Assembly (NCBI GenBank): GCA_902582765.1
Contig: CACHTK010000005.1
Span: 1 to 50,411, forward strand
DNA length: 50,411 nt
Reading direction: 5' to 3'
DNA from: an uncultured Pelagibacteraceae bacterium
GTDB taxonomy: Bacteria; Pseudomonadota; Alphaproteobacteria; Pelagibacterales; Pelagibacteraceae
The stretch's first letter is position 1, and every line of letters starts with the position of its first letter. The position numbers and the translations under genes were made by a program. Of this stretch, positions 1-8,773 are shown piece by piece. The notes beneath the pieces are model-generated. The model saw nothing but the letters and a program-made list of their open reading frames with translations. It made no database searches and was not told where the DNA came from.

Positions 1-776
1 TTTATGAGATTTTCGTTAAAATCCATCATATGATCATCATTTTCAACAAAAAAACTTGATTTTTTTCCATTAAATTTATCATAAATTTCTTTTCCCATCT
101 TAAATGGCACAATTTTATCTTTCATACCATGCATTACAAGAATTGGAGATGTATTTTTATTCAATTTGCTAATCGAATTGTATTTATCTTTTAACAAATA
201 TTTAACTGGCAAATATGGATAATAACTTTTTGCTAGTGTTTCCATAGATGTGAACGGTGACTCTAATATCACACCACTAAAAGAATAATCTTGTGCTAGA
301 TTTAATGCAATTGCTGTACCCAACGACTCCCCATACAAGATTATATTTTTATCTTCAATTTTCTTGGAATTTAGCCATTTCTTTGCTGCCAAAGCATCTT
401 CATAAAGACCTATTTCTGAGGGTTTTCCATCATTTCCACTAAACCCTCTGTAAGCAAATATCAAATAATTAACATTCAGTTTTGAGAATTCATTTAACTT
501 ATAAATACGATTGTCAAGTTTGCCAGCATTGCCATGAAAAAGTAATAAAGTCTTATAATTTTCGTTCTTTTGAAAGTGCCATCCTAACAAACTACCTTGA
601 GAGCTAATATACACCTTTTCAATTTTGTGATTTAAAGGTCCTTCATCTAAATAATTATTTTCTCCTGGAAGGTAAAGAAGATTTCTTTGATAAAAAAAAA
701 TAAAAATGCAAATAAACATATAAATTATTAATATTAACAATAATATATTTGTTAGTGTCATTTTTTTACTAATCAT
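1..776 (-). CDS. alpha/beta hydrolase, Bem46/ABHD13-like (3' end outside window)
   Basis: Not in the ORF track because it runs off the left edge. Translated from the sequence, it reads about 258 codons without a stop. One N-terminal membrane anchor (TNILLLILIIYMFICIF) is followed by an alpha/beta-hydrolase fold: an oxyanion-hole HGNAG, the nucleophile elbow GESLG, and near the edge an Asp (HGMKDKIVPF) and His (ENDDHMMDF) that would complete the triad. The family acts as membrane-anchored serine hydrolases or esterases; substrate unknown. I chose the ATG at 776 (MISKKMTL), which overlaps the stop of the upstream MFS gene by 8 bases and suggests translational coupling. The ATG at 761 is an in-frame alternative. 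Confidence 0.8.
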   Translation of the reverse strand, partial: MISKKMTLTNILLLILIIYMFICIFIFFYQRNLLYLPGENNYLDEGPLNHKIEKVYISSQGSLLGWHFQKNENYKTLLLFHGNAGKLDNRIYKLNEFSKLNVNYLIFAYRGFSGNDGKPSEIGLYEDALAAKKWLNSKKIEDKNIILYGESLGTAIALNLAQDYSFSGVILESPFTSMETLAKSYYPYLPVKYLLKDKYNSISKLNKNTSPILVMHGMKDKIVPFKMGKEIYDKFNGKKSSFFVENDDHMMDFNENLI

Positions 777-1980
777 TATTTCTGTTTAGATAAATGAAAA
801 AAATATAACTTAGTATACAAAGAATTAAAAAAATTGAAAAAGAAATTCTATAACTACTTACAATATCAAATCCTTTAGAATTAAATAAGTCTATAAATAA
901 TCCGATACCCCATTGCATAAAGAATGTTCCTGAATGAATGAAAACATTGTATGAAGTGAGTGACTTACCTGCTAAATTTTGTGAAAAGTTTAAAGCTATT
1001 GCTGGTTGAGTTAGAGAAATTACAATTGATGTCATGATGTATATTGCAAATAAAAAAGCTCCAGCCTTAGGACCAAAAAAGATTATTAGAAAAAAAACAA
1101 AGTAACTTATTGGGAGTCCAAATTTAATAAGTTTAACACTGCTTATTCCATAATCAGAGAGTTTGGGGAGAATATATCCCCATAAAAAGTATGACGCTAA
1201 CATAGTTACATTGATCCAAAACAAGCCTGTAGCACTTTGAAATGGAGAATACCCTGTAATATTTAGCATCCAAGGACCGGCCCAAAGCGTTTGGATTGCC
1301 TGTATACCACCATAATTAATAAATGCTAATGGTACCATACTGATAAAAAATTTATTCTTCCAAATTTGTGCTAAACCTTTTTTTTCTTCATCAATAGTGA
1401 AGTTTTCTTTTTTTTCCCAATTAGGAGTGAATAAGAAAATTAAAATAATACTTATTAAAATAAGTATAGCTATTAAAATAAAAATCCATCTCCATCCCAT
1501 GTAAGGTAATAAAATTTGGACAGGTAAAGTAGATGATACAAAACCTATATTTGCAACCATTAACATCCATGAATTAGCACGCTGTTGATATTTTTCAGCA
1601 AACCAAACTCTGTATCCTGTTAGAGGCCCCATCATACAAGCGCTCACACCGATCCCAATAAATATTCTTGAAATAAGTAACCCAGAAAAACTTTTTGCTA
1701 ATGCAAATGATATGGTCCCTACCAATGCAATTACTAAAAAATACCCAACAACTTTTTTTGGCCCAAATTTATCAAGGAGTAGTCCTATTGGGACTTGCAT
1801 AATTGAAAAGCCAATAAAATAGCCTCCTGCTAACAGTCCTAAATTCCCTGCTGTTAAATCGAATTCATATGTCAGGACAGGCGTTAATGTTGCAGTAATA
1901 GATCTAACAAGATTTGATAATAAAAAACCAAAGGCAAAAATACAGAATATGATAATGCTTTTATTTACTTTAGTAATCAT
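769..1980 (-). CDS. major facilitator superfamily (MFS) transporter
   Basis: This 403-residue protein has about 12 hydrophobic helices, the normal MFS length. Between TM2 and TM3 lies the MFS motif-A region (GLLLDKFGPKKV), and the charged central loop around residues 190-205 separates the two six-helix halves. It is an inner-membrane secondary transporter. The substrate cannot be read from sequence, though the nitrate/oxalate-like MFS families share this general look. It is divergent from the gamma-glutamyltransferase gene with only 29 bp between starts, so the two probably share a control region. The alpha/beta hydrolase follows with overlap. A role in importing a substrate for the adjacent enzymes is inference. 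Confidence 0.85.
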   Translation of the reverse strand: MITKVNKSIIIFCIFAFGFLLSNLVRSITATLTPVLTYEFDLTAGNLGLLAGGYFIGFSIMQVPIGLLLDKFGPKKVVGYFLVIALVGTISFALAKSFSGLLISRIFIGIGVSACMMGPLTGYRVWFAEKYQQRANSWMLMVANIGFVSSTLPVQILLPYMGWRWIFILIAILILISIILIFLFTPNWEKKENFTIDEEKKGLAQIWKNKFFISMVPLAFINYGGIQAIQTLWAGPWMLNITGYSPFQSATGLFWINVTMLASYFLWGYILPKLSDYGISSVKLIKFGLPISYFVFFLIIFFGPKAGAFLFAIYIMTSIVISLTQPAIALNFSQNLAGKSLTSYNVFIHSGTFFMQWGIGLFIDLFNSKGFDIVSSYRISFSIFLILCILSYIFFIYLNRNND

Positions 1981-2009
1981 TTATAAATTTTTGAGATTTA
2001 ATCTGTACT

Positions 2010-3593
2010 ATGAATAATCAATCAACAAAAGATAAAGATGCACGCTCTGCAAATGCTATGGCTGCAACTTCTCATCCATTAGCGACCGAAGAGGCCTTAA
2101 AAATATTAAAAATGGGTGGAAATGCAGTAGATGCTTCTATAGCAGCTTCAATTGTTTTATCTGTAGTTGAGCCTAATGCAACAAGTATTGGTGGAGACTG
2201 TTTTGCAATTGTCAAAATGAATAATAAGGATGCAGTATCTTTTAATGGATCTGGGTTAGCACCAGAGAAATTAAGTTATGATTTCTTCAAGGAAAAAAAT
2301 ATAGATAAAATTGGATTAACAAGTCCTCATTCAGTAACGATTCCTGGTGCAGTCCATGCTTGGGAAACTATTCATAAAGAATTTGGAAAATTAGATTTTG
2401 AACAATTATTTACAGGTGCAATTGAGATTGCAAAAAACGGTCACAAGATTTCTAAAGTAGTGTCAAATGCTTGGCATAATAGCTTAAATAAAATTAATGG
2501 AAATGAAAATTCTAAAAAAATTTTTTTGAAGGAAGGTCGTACTTATCAAGAAAATGAATTAATGAAAAATATTTCATTAGGAAAAACATTAGAGGCAATT
2601 AGTAAAAAAGGAAGTAAAGAATTTTATGAGGGTGAAACTGCAAAAGATATAATTGAAAGTTTAAATGAATTAGGGGGTGTTCATACTTTTGAGGATTTTT
2701 CTAAACAGAACACAGTAAGATCAGAAACAATAAAATCTAGTTATAAGGGTGATTTTATTCATCAATGTCCTCCAAATGGACCTGGCGTAACTGTTTTGAT
2801 TATGATGAAATTGTTAGAAAAACTAAATATTCATAACTATAAATTCAACAGTACAGAAAGATTTCATCTTGAAGCCGAAGTCACAAAACAAGCTTATAAA
2901 GTTAAAGAAACAAGCCTAGGTGATCCAAATTTTGTAAATTTTGATTTAGATGAAATTTTAAGTGATAAAAATATTGAGGATATTTTTAATAAAATTAAGC
3001 TCAATTCATGCAGTGATGTTGGTGACTTAAATATTCCAGCTCACCCAGAAACTATTTATCTAACAGTTGTAGACAAAGACTTGAATAGTGTGTCCATCAT
3101 TAATTCAGTTTGTTACGTATTTGGATCAGGTATCACTACAAATAAAAGTGGAATACTTTTACATAACAGGGGTACAAATTTCAGAGTAGAGCATGGACAT
3201 CCAAACTGCATTGAGGGCTTAAAAAGACCATTACACACTATTATTCCAGGTATGGTCATTGACAAAGATAACAACACAACTTTGAGTTATGGAGTTATGG
3301 GAGGGCAATATCAACCAGTAGGACAGGTACATGTTTTAAATAATATGATTGATTACGGCATGGGTCCTCAAGAGGCTTTAAGTTTTCCAAGAGCCTTTCA
3401 TTTTAACAATATTTATAAGCTTGAAAAATCAGTCGATAATCAAATTTTTAATGAATTGAAAGAAATCGGTCACAATGTTGAGTATATTGATGGTACTCAT
3501 GGTGGAGGTCAAGCTATTAAAATAAATCGATCAGAAGGGGACCTTTTAGGAGGATCTGATCCTAGAAAAGACGGTTACGCAAAAGGGTACTAA
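2010..3593 (+). CDS. ggt: gamma-glutamyltransferase family protein (Ntn hydrolase, YwrD-like)
   Basis: This 527-residue protein matches the gamma-glutamyltranspeptidase family over its full length. The N-terminal part carries the GGNAVDAS motif. The expected autocleavage site is Thr348 in PETIYLTVVDKD, which would release a small subunit of about 180 residues. The order TxYxTVVD and FGSG afterwards is more like YwrD-type homologues than E. coli Ggt (TTHYSVVD). No signal peptide is visible, so it is probably cytoplasmic, unlike periplasmic Ggt. The family hydrolyses or transfers gamma-glutamyl groups, but several such homologues act on other amides. It lies 3 bp before the acyl-CoA ligase in an apparent three-gene operon. 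No clear Shine-Dalgarno precedes the ATG. Confidence 0.85.
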   Translation: MNNQSTKDKDARSANAMAATSHPLATEEALKILKMGGNAVDASIAASIVLSVVEPNATSIGGDCFAIVKMNNKDAVSFNGSGLAPEKLSYDFFKEKNIDKIGLTSPHSVTIPGAVHAWETIHKEFGKLDFEQLFTGAIEIAKNGHKISKVVSNAWHNSLNKINGNENSKKIFLKEGRTYQENELMKNISLGKTLEAISKKGSKEFYEGETAKDIIESLNELGGVHTFEDFSKQNTVRSETIKSSYKGDFIHQCPPNGPGVTVLIMMKLLEKLNIHNYKFNSTERFHLEAEVTKQAYKVKETSLGDPNFVNFDLDEILSDKNIEDIFNKIKLNSCSDVGDLNIPAHPETIYLTVVDKDLNSVSIINSVCYVFGSGITTNKSGILLHNRGTNFRVEHGHPNCIEGLKRPLHTIIPGMVIDKDNNTTLSYGVMGGQYQPVGQVHVLNNMIDYGMGPQEALSFPRAFHFNNIYKLEKSVDNQIFNELKEIGHNVEYIDGTHGGGQAIKINRSEGDLLGGSDPRKDGYAKGY

Positions 3594-3596
3594 ATA

Positions 3597-5105
3597 ATGT
3601 CAAAAAGAATTGTTAGAAACATTTTTGAAAATGTAAATGATGAAAATATTGCTCTAACCTCTGAAATCAGTACAAAACTAAGTTACAAAGATTTAAAATT
3701 ATTTATCAATAAAATTTCTAAACAATTGGCTGGAAATGGATTATCAAACAAAGATAGAGCAGCGATAGTTTTACCAAATGGACCGTACATGGCTTCAAGT
3801 TTTTTGGCTATTTCAAGCTATATGTCTGCTGCCCCTTTAAATCCATCATATAAATCTGAGGAGTATGAATTTTATTTAAAAGATTTAAATCCAAAAATTG
3901 TTTTGGTTGAGAAAAATTCTGAAAATCCAGTTGTAGATGTAGCAAAAAAATTAAAAATAGAATTATGTGAAATTAATCCTGAAAAGGATGGACCTTCAGG
4001 AATATTTAATATTTACGAAAAAGAAAGTGAATATTCTTTACCCAATGAAAGTGATGAGGCATTAGTGCTTCACACATCTGGTACTACATCAAGACCAAAG
4101 ATTGTTCCTTTAACAAATAAAAATATTTTTTCTTCTGCAGAAAATATTTCTAAAAGTTTAAATATTTCTGAAAATGACCATTGTCTTAATATTATGCCAC
4201 TTTTTCATATACATGGTCTTATAGCTATTTTAGCTTCATCAATGAAAGCTGGAGCATCTGTATGTGCATCAAATGGTTTTAATGCTATCAAGTTTTTGGA
4301 TATAGCTAAATCAGAAAAAATAACTTGGTACTCAGGAGTACCTACAATGCATCAGGCTATTTTATTAAGAGCACGTAGAAATTTAGAAATTGCTAAGGCA
4401 CTACAACTAAGATTAATTAGATCATCATCTGCATCTTTACCACCAGCAGTATTTAATGATTTAAATGATGCTTTTAGTTGTCCAGTGATTGAGGCATACG
4501 GTATGACAGAAGCTACTCACCAAATGACTTCTAATCCATTGCCACCTAAGCAACAAAAAGCAGGATTTGTAGGCCTTCCAGCAGGTCCAGAGGTATGTAT
4601 TATGAATGAAAATGGGGAAGTGCTAAAACAAGGTGATGAAGGAGAAGTGTGCATAAAAGGTGAAAATGTTACTCTTGGATACGATAATAATGAAGAAGCA
4701 AATAAAACAAGTTTTACCAATGGTTGGTTTAGAACTGGCGATCAAGGTTATTTCGATAATGAGGGTTATTTAAAGATTTCAGGAAGATTGAAAGAAATAA
4801 TTAATAAAGGTGGAGAAAAAATATCTCCTTTAGAAGTTGATAACGTATTAATGGACCATCCATTAATAGATCAAGCAGTTTGTTTTGGGTATGAAGATAA
4901 AATGCTTGGAGAAAATATTGCTAGTGCAATTATAATAAAAAGTGGTGAGACATGTTCAGAAAATGATGTTTTGGAATATGCTAAAGAAAAACTTGCTAAG
5001 TTTAAAATACCAAAAAAAATTTTTTTTGTTGAAGAAATTCCAAAAGGAGCAACAGGAAAATTACAAAGAAATGTTTTAGCAAAAAAATTTGGTTTAAATA
5101 ATTAA
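3597..5105 (+). CDS. AMP-forming acyl-CoA synthetase, oxalyl-CoA synthetase (AAE3/Pcs60)-like
   Basis: This 502-residue member of the ANL superfamily has the P-loop HTSGTTSRPK near residue 159, the AYGMTEATH core motif, WFRTGDQGYF, and a C-terminal catalytic-lysine motif (PKGATGKLQR). The combination RSSSASLPPAVF, MTEATHQMTSNPLP and INKGGEKISPLEVD is what I recall from plant and yeast oxalyl-CoA synthetases (AAE3/Pcs60), so oxalate or another small dicarboxylate is the best guess. No oxalyl-CoA decarboxylase or formyl-CoA transferase is present here. A medium-chain acid ligase is the alternative. It sits between the GGT-like gene and the PanE-family gene, with a 1-base overlap to the latter. 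Confidence 0.82.
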   Translation: MSKRIVRNIFENVNDENIALTSEISTKLSYKDLKLFINKISKQLAGNGLSNKDRAAIVLPNGPYMASSFLAISSYMSAAPLNPSYKSEEYEFYLKDLNPKIVLVEKNSENPVVDVAKKLKIELCEINPEKDGPSGIFNIYEKESEYSLPNESDEALVLHTSGTTSRPKIVPLTNKNIFSSAENISKSLNISENDHCLNIMPLFHIHGLIAILASSMKAGASVCASNGFNAIKFLDIAKSEKITWYSGVPTMHQAILLRARRNLEIAKALQLRLIRSSSASLPPAVFNDLNDAFSCPVIEAYGMTEATHQMTSNPLPPKQQKAGFVGLPAGPEVCIMNENGEVLKQGDEGEVCIKGENVTLGYDNNEEANKTSFTNGWFRTGDQGYFDNEGYLKISGRLKEIINKGGEKISPLEVDNVLMDHPLIDQAVCFGYEDKMLGENIASAIIIKSGETCSENDVLEYAKEKLAKFKIPKKIFFVEEIPKGATGKLQRNVLAKKFGLNN

Positions 5106-6121
5106 TGACAAAAGTTTGTATATATGGTGCAGGATCAATTGGAGGGTATTTAGCTGCATGTTTGAGTAAAAATAATATTGATTTATCACTTATAGCCAGA
5201 GGTCCACATAAAAAAGCTATACAAGAGAATGGTTTAACATTAATTAAAAAAGATAAAACAGAAAACTTTAAATTAAAAGTAACAGATGATCCCAAAGAAC
5301 TTGGAATTCAAGATTATATTTTTATTTCAGTAAAAGCTCATGCAATTTCTAATATAGTTGAGTCTCTTCAAAGCTTAATTGGAGAAAATACAACTATAAT
5401 ATCTGCTGTGAATGGCTTACCTTGGTGGTATTTTCATAAAGCTAACACGGGCACAAACTTAGATGAGAAACATATAGATAGTGTTGATCCTAATGGTAAA
5501 ATTTGGAATTCATTGAACCCTTCAAGAGCTCTTGGATGTGTGGTTTATCCAGCAGCTGAAATTACTGAACCTGGTGTTATTAAACACAATGGTGGGGAAA
5601 GATTCACATTGGGCGAACCAGATGGGTCAAAATCAGAAAGACTTAAAATTATTGCAGACTTATTAATTACAGGAGGTTTAAAAGCACCACAAAAGAGTAA
5701 TCTAAGAGACGAAATATGGATAAAACTCTGGGGTAATTGCTCATTTAATATTGTGAGTGCACTACATGATAAATCTTTAGATGAAATTGGTAACGACCCA
5801 GAACTGTTAAAAATAGTGAGAAAATTGATGGAAGAGTGTCAGTCAGTAGGAGAAAAAATTGGAGTTAAATTTAATGTCTCGATAGATCATAGAATTAAGG
5901 CAGCAATTTCAATAAAAGGGCATAAACCATCAACTACTCAAGATTTACATGCAAAACGTCCTCTAGAAATTGATCCAATCATTGGATCAATAATTGAAAT
6001 TGGAAATAAAATTGATGTTAATACAGAAAATTTAAAGTCTGAATATAACAAGTTAAAACAAAAAGCTGAGGGCTTGGGATTATATAAAAGATCGAAAATA
6101 ATTGATCAGATTACAAATTAA
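5105..6121 (+). CDS. 2-dehydropantoate 2-reductase family oxidoreductase (PanE/ApbA-like)
   Basis: This 338-residue protein begins with a Rossmann nucleotide-binding motif GAGSIGGYLA (residues 8-17) and continues with the ApbA domain pattern (SVKAH, then LKSNLRDEIWIKLWGN with the family's catalytic-type Lys, and a C-terminal helical domain with PSTTQDL). Family members reduce 2-oxoacids such as ketopantoate with NADPH. Its operon position with a CoA ligase and a GGT-like enzyme points to a catabolic 2-oxoacid/2-hydroxyacid step rather than pantothenate synthesis, but this is inference. The start ATG overlaps the previous stop (TAATG). The stop directly abuts the stop of the convergent dctM gene. 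Confidence 0.82.
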   Translation: MTKVCIYGAGSIGGYLAACLSKNNIDLSLIARGPHKKAIQENGLTLIKKDKTENFKLKVTDDPKELGIQDYIFISVKAHAISNIVESLQSLIGENTTIISAVNGLPWWYFHKANTGTNLDEKHIDSVDPNGKIWNSLNPSRALGCVVYPAAEITEPGVIKHNGGERFTLGEPDGSKSERLKIIADLLITGGLKAPQKSNLRDEIWIKLWGNCSFNIVSALHDKSLDEIGNDPELLKIVRKLMEECQSVGEKIGVKFNVSIDHRIKAAISIKGHKPSTTQDLHAKRPLEIDPIIGSIIEIGNKIDVNTENLKSEYNKLKQKAEGLGLYKRSKIIDQITN

Positions 6122-8773
6122 CTAAAAGTTTAGAGAAATGTCTCTATGTATTGAATTACATTTTGAGACATAAATCGCTTGCTCTTTTGTAAGTTTTGAT
6201 TGCAGACGTAATCCAATAGTTTCACTAATAATCTTATCATGAGCATTTATCTTATCCATATACTTTTTCTTGAAATTTTTTCTCCAATCTATCTCTTGTT
6301 GGAATAATACATAAGTATCATTTGCTGAGCTTTGAAGTTTTTCAAAATCAACCTCATCTTCATCCATAAGGGTAATTAAATAATCTAACTTATCAGCAAA
6401 TTCATCAGATCCTGAAATTTCTCCAACTTTTTCAAAAATATTATCAATAAATTCTATTGCATCAATATAACCTCTATTATCTATTTTTGATTTAAGAAGT
6501 TTCATATCTTGACTTAATTCCTCAAACTTTTCTCCATGATTTATAAATTCCTTAATTAATAATAAATCTTCATATGCATTATCCACAGTCTTTTTATATT
6601 TTTTGACAGCTAAATTTTTTGCTTTGTTAATTTTATTAAATTCATCATTTTTAGATTTCCACTCTTGAGGAATTGTATTTTGAATTTCCTCTATCTCTAA
6701 CTTAACATTTTCAATTTTTTGCAAAATTTTATTTTTATCTGATACATCTTCATCATCAAGATTTCTTATCTCAGCTTTGTATTTATCTATCTTTTTATTT
6801 AATTTTAATATTTTCTTTTGTTTTTTTCTTGTTTTGAAATGTAAGTCTCTATAGTCGAAAGCATAGTCATCATAGATTGACTGAGCACTCTTAACTTCAT
6901 TAACTAATTCAAAGGAATATTTAGAATTATCAACATGACGTTGAAAATAGCTTAATTTATCTGCTGGTAGATTTGCTAAAATGATATCATCAAATTCATT
7001 AATACTAGTTTTAATTTGATCTCCATTAGTTTCAAAGTTTGCAAATTTGTATTCTTGCAAACAGTATTGAAGTTTAGGGTTCATTGGAGGTGGAGCAACA
7101 TTAGAGGTTAAATAAACTCTGTTAGGCAGATAATTAACAAGACTTGGATAAAAACCAACAATACCAAGGCCAATTAGCTGTAGTGCTATAAAAGGTACAA
7201 CGCCCTTCCAGATGTCCAATGTCTGAATTATTTTTGGAGCCACTCCTTTTAGATAAAACAAAGCAAACCCAAATGGAGGAGTTAAGAATGATGTTTGTAG
7301 ATTTACACCTATCATTACTCCTAGCCATACTGCTGTAACATTCGCTCCTGTTTCTGCAAGTAATATTGGTGCAATAATCGGAACTACAACAACAGCTATT
7401 TCTATAAAGTCTAAAAAGAAGCCTAGAAGGAAAATTACAACCATAACAACAATAAACTGTGTCCAGAAACCTCCAGGCAGATCTTGAAGAAAATCTCTTA
7501 CCAACTCTTCTCCACCAAATGCTCTAAATCCTGATGTAAGCATTGCAGCACCTAATAGAATTATGAAAACCATTGAAGTGGTAATACAAGTTTCTGTAAC
7601 AACTTCTTTTAGTACATTGTCTGTTTTATAACTTCTCCAGAAGCTCCATGCTATTCCATAAACAAGTATAATTACAAAAAATGCTGTAATGTAGATTGCA
7701 CCCAAATCTCTTTCTTCTAAATTTTTTACATTGAGTTCATAAGTTGAAGCCAGAAAAGTAATAGGTATTATTGATCCTATAATTAGTATTAAAGGATAAA
7801 ATGCACTTTTCTTACCTTCAAACAACCTATATCCAGCCATTAAAGTTGCGCCAATTGCTCCAATAGAACCAGCTTGGTTTACAGTTGCAATACCCATTAA
7901 TATTGATCCTAATACAGCAAATATAAGTGCAAGAGGAGGGATGATAATAACTATAACTCTCAACCAAAATTTAAAATCAAAAGTTCCTTTAAATGGAACA
8001 GGGGGTGCAACTCCCTTCTTAATTCTTGCATAAATGAAAACATATATCATATACAATGCTACTAGAACTAGTCCTGGTAACAAAGCGCCCAAGAACATAT
8101 CTCCAGCACTAGATGATCCAACTCTAAACTCACCAGGCATATTAAATTCACCAGTGATTGCTTTATAATCGTTTTGTCTAATATTATTAGCAACATCTGA
8201 GGCACTAGCTAATTGATCAGCAATAATAATTAAAACGATTGAAGGGGGAATTATCTGTCCAAGAGTTCCAGATGAACAAACAATACCACTCGCAAGTTTA
8301 CGGTCATAATTATTATTTAACATTGTCGGTAAAGAAATTAGTCCCATTGCGATAACGGTAGCTCCAACTATTCCAGTTGTAGCAGCAAGTAGGGCTCCTA
8401 CAAAAATTACCGATATACCAAGTCCACCAGGAATAGGACCAAATAGTTGGCCCATAGTAATTAGTAAGTCCTCAGCTATTTTAGATTTCTGAAGCATTAT
8501 CCCCATGAAAATAAACAAAGGAATTGCAATTAAAGTGTCTGTTTCAACATCCCAATAGTTACTTCTAAAATTAGTAATTCCAGCGACTAACCATTCTATA
8601 GGTCCATCGACTGTGAAATAAGCACTAGAGTCTCCTTCAAATATTGCTCCAAAAAATGCTGCTAAACCAATGGAAATTATTGCTGAACCAGGAAGAGCAA
8701 AAGCCACTGGATAGCCTGAGGCAAGTGCTGCGATCATAATTAAAACCAGAATTGCTAAAAATAATAATTCCAT
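6122..8773 (-). CDS. dctM: TRAP transporter large permease (DctM) with about 320-residue C-terminal extension
   Basis: Residues 1 to about 555 form a DctM-type membrane domain with many helices. Its motifs include GYPVAFALPG, LLAATTGIVGATV, GTLGQIIPPS and NLQTSFLTPPFGFALFY, typical of the large 'mannitol/chloroaromatic' TRAP subgroup. These permeases drive sodium-coupled uptake with DctP and DctQ in the inner membrane. After APPPMNPK the chain continues for roughly 320 hydrophilic residues, rich in Lys, Glu and Asp, with long predicted coiled coil (KKQKKILKLNKKIDKY and following). Common DctM proteins have about 430 residues, so 883 is exceptional. It overlaps the dctQ stop by one base and is the last gene of the minus-strand run, convergent with the PanE-like gene. 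Confidence 0.9.
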   Translation of the reverse strand: MELLFLAILVLIMIAALASGYPVAFALPGSAIISIGLAAFFGAIFEGDSSAYFTVDGPIEWLVAGITNFRSNYWDVETDTLIAIPLFIFMGIMLQKSKIAEDLLITMGQLFGPIPGGLGISVIFVGALLAATTGIVGATVIAMGLISLPTMLNNNYDRKLASGIVCSSGTLGQIIPPSIVLIIIADQLASASDVANNIRQNDYKAITGEFNMPGEFRVGSSSAGDMFLGALLPGLVLVALYMIYVFIYARIKKGVAPPVPFKGTFDFKFWLRVIVIIIPPLALIFAVLGSILMGIATVNQAGSIGAIGATLMAGYRLFEGKKSAFYPLILIIGSIIPITFLASTYELNVKNLEERDLGAIYITAFFVIILVYGIAWSFWRSYKTDNVLKEVVTETCITTSMVFIILLGAAMLTSGFRAFGGEELVRDFLQDLPGGFWTQFIVVMVVIFLLGFFLDFIEIAVVVVPIIAPILLAETGANVTAVWLGVMIGVNLQTSFLTPPFGFALFYLKGVAPKIIQTLDIWKGVVPFIALQLIGLGIVGFYPSLVNYLPNRVYLTSNVAPPPMNPKLQYCLQEYKFANFETNGDQIKTSINEFDDIILANLPADKLSYFQRHVDNSKYSFELVNEVKSAQSIYDDYAFDYRDLHFKTRKKQKKILKLNKKIDKYKAEIRNLDDEDVSDKNKILQKIENVKLEIEEIQNTIPQEWKSKNDEFNKINKAKNLAVKKYKKTVDNAYEDLLLIKEFINHGEKFEELSQDMKLLKSKIDNRGYIDAIEFIDNIFEKVGEISGSDEFADKLDYLITLMDEDEVDFEKLQSSANDTYVLFQQEIDWRKNFKKKYMDKINAHDKIISETIGLRLQSKLTKEQAIYVSKCNSIHRDISLNF

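Noticed and set aside
7134-7328. Minus-strand ORF of 64 residues within dctM in another frame
   Set aside because: Shadow of the dctM membrane segment; no start context.
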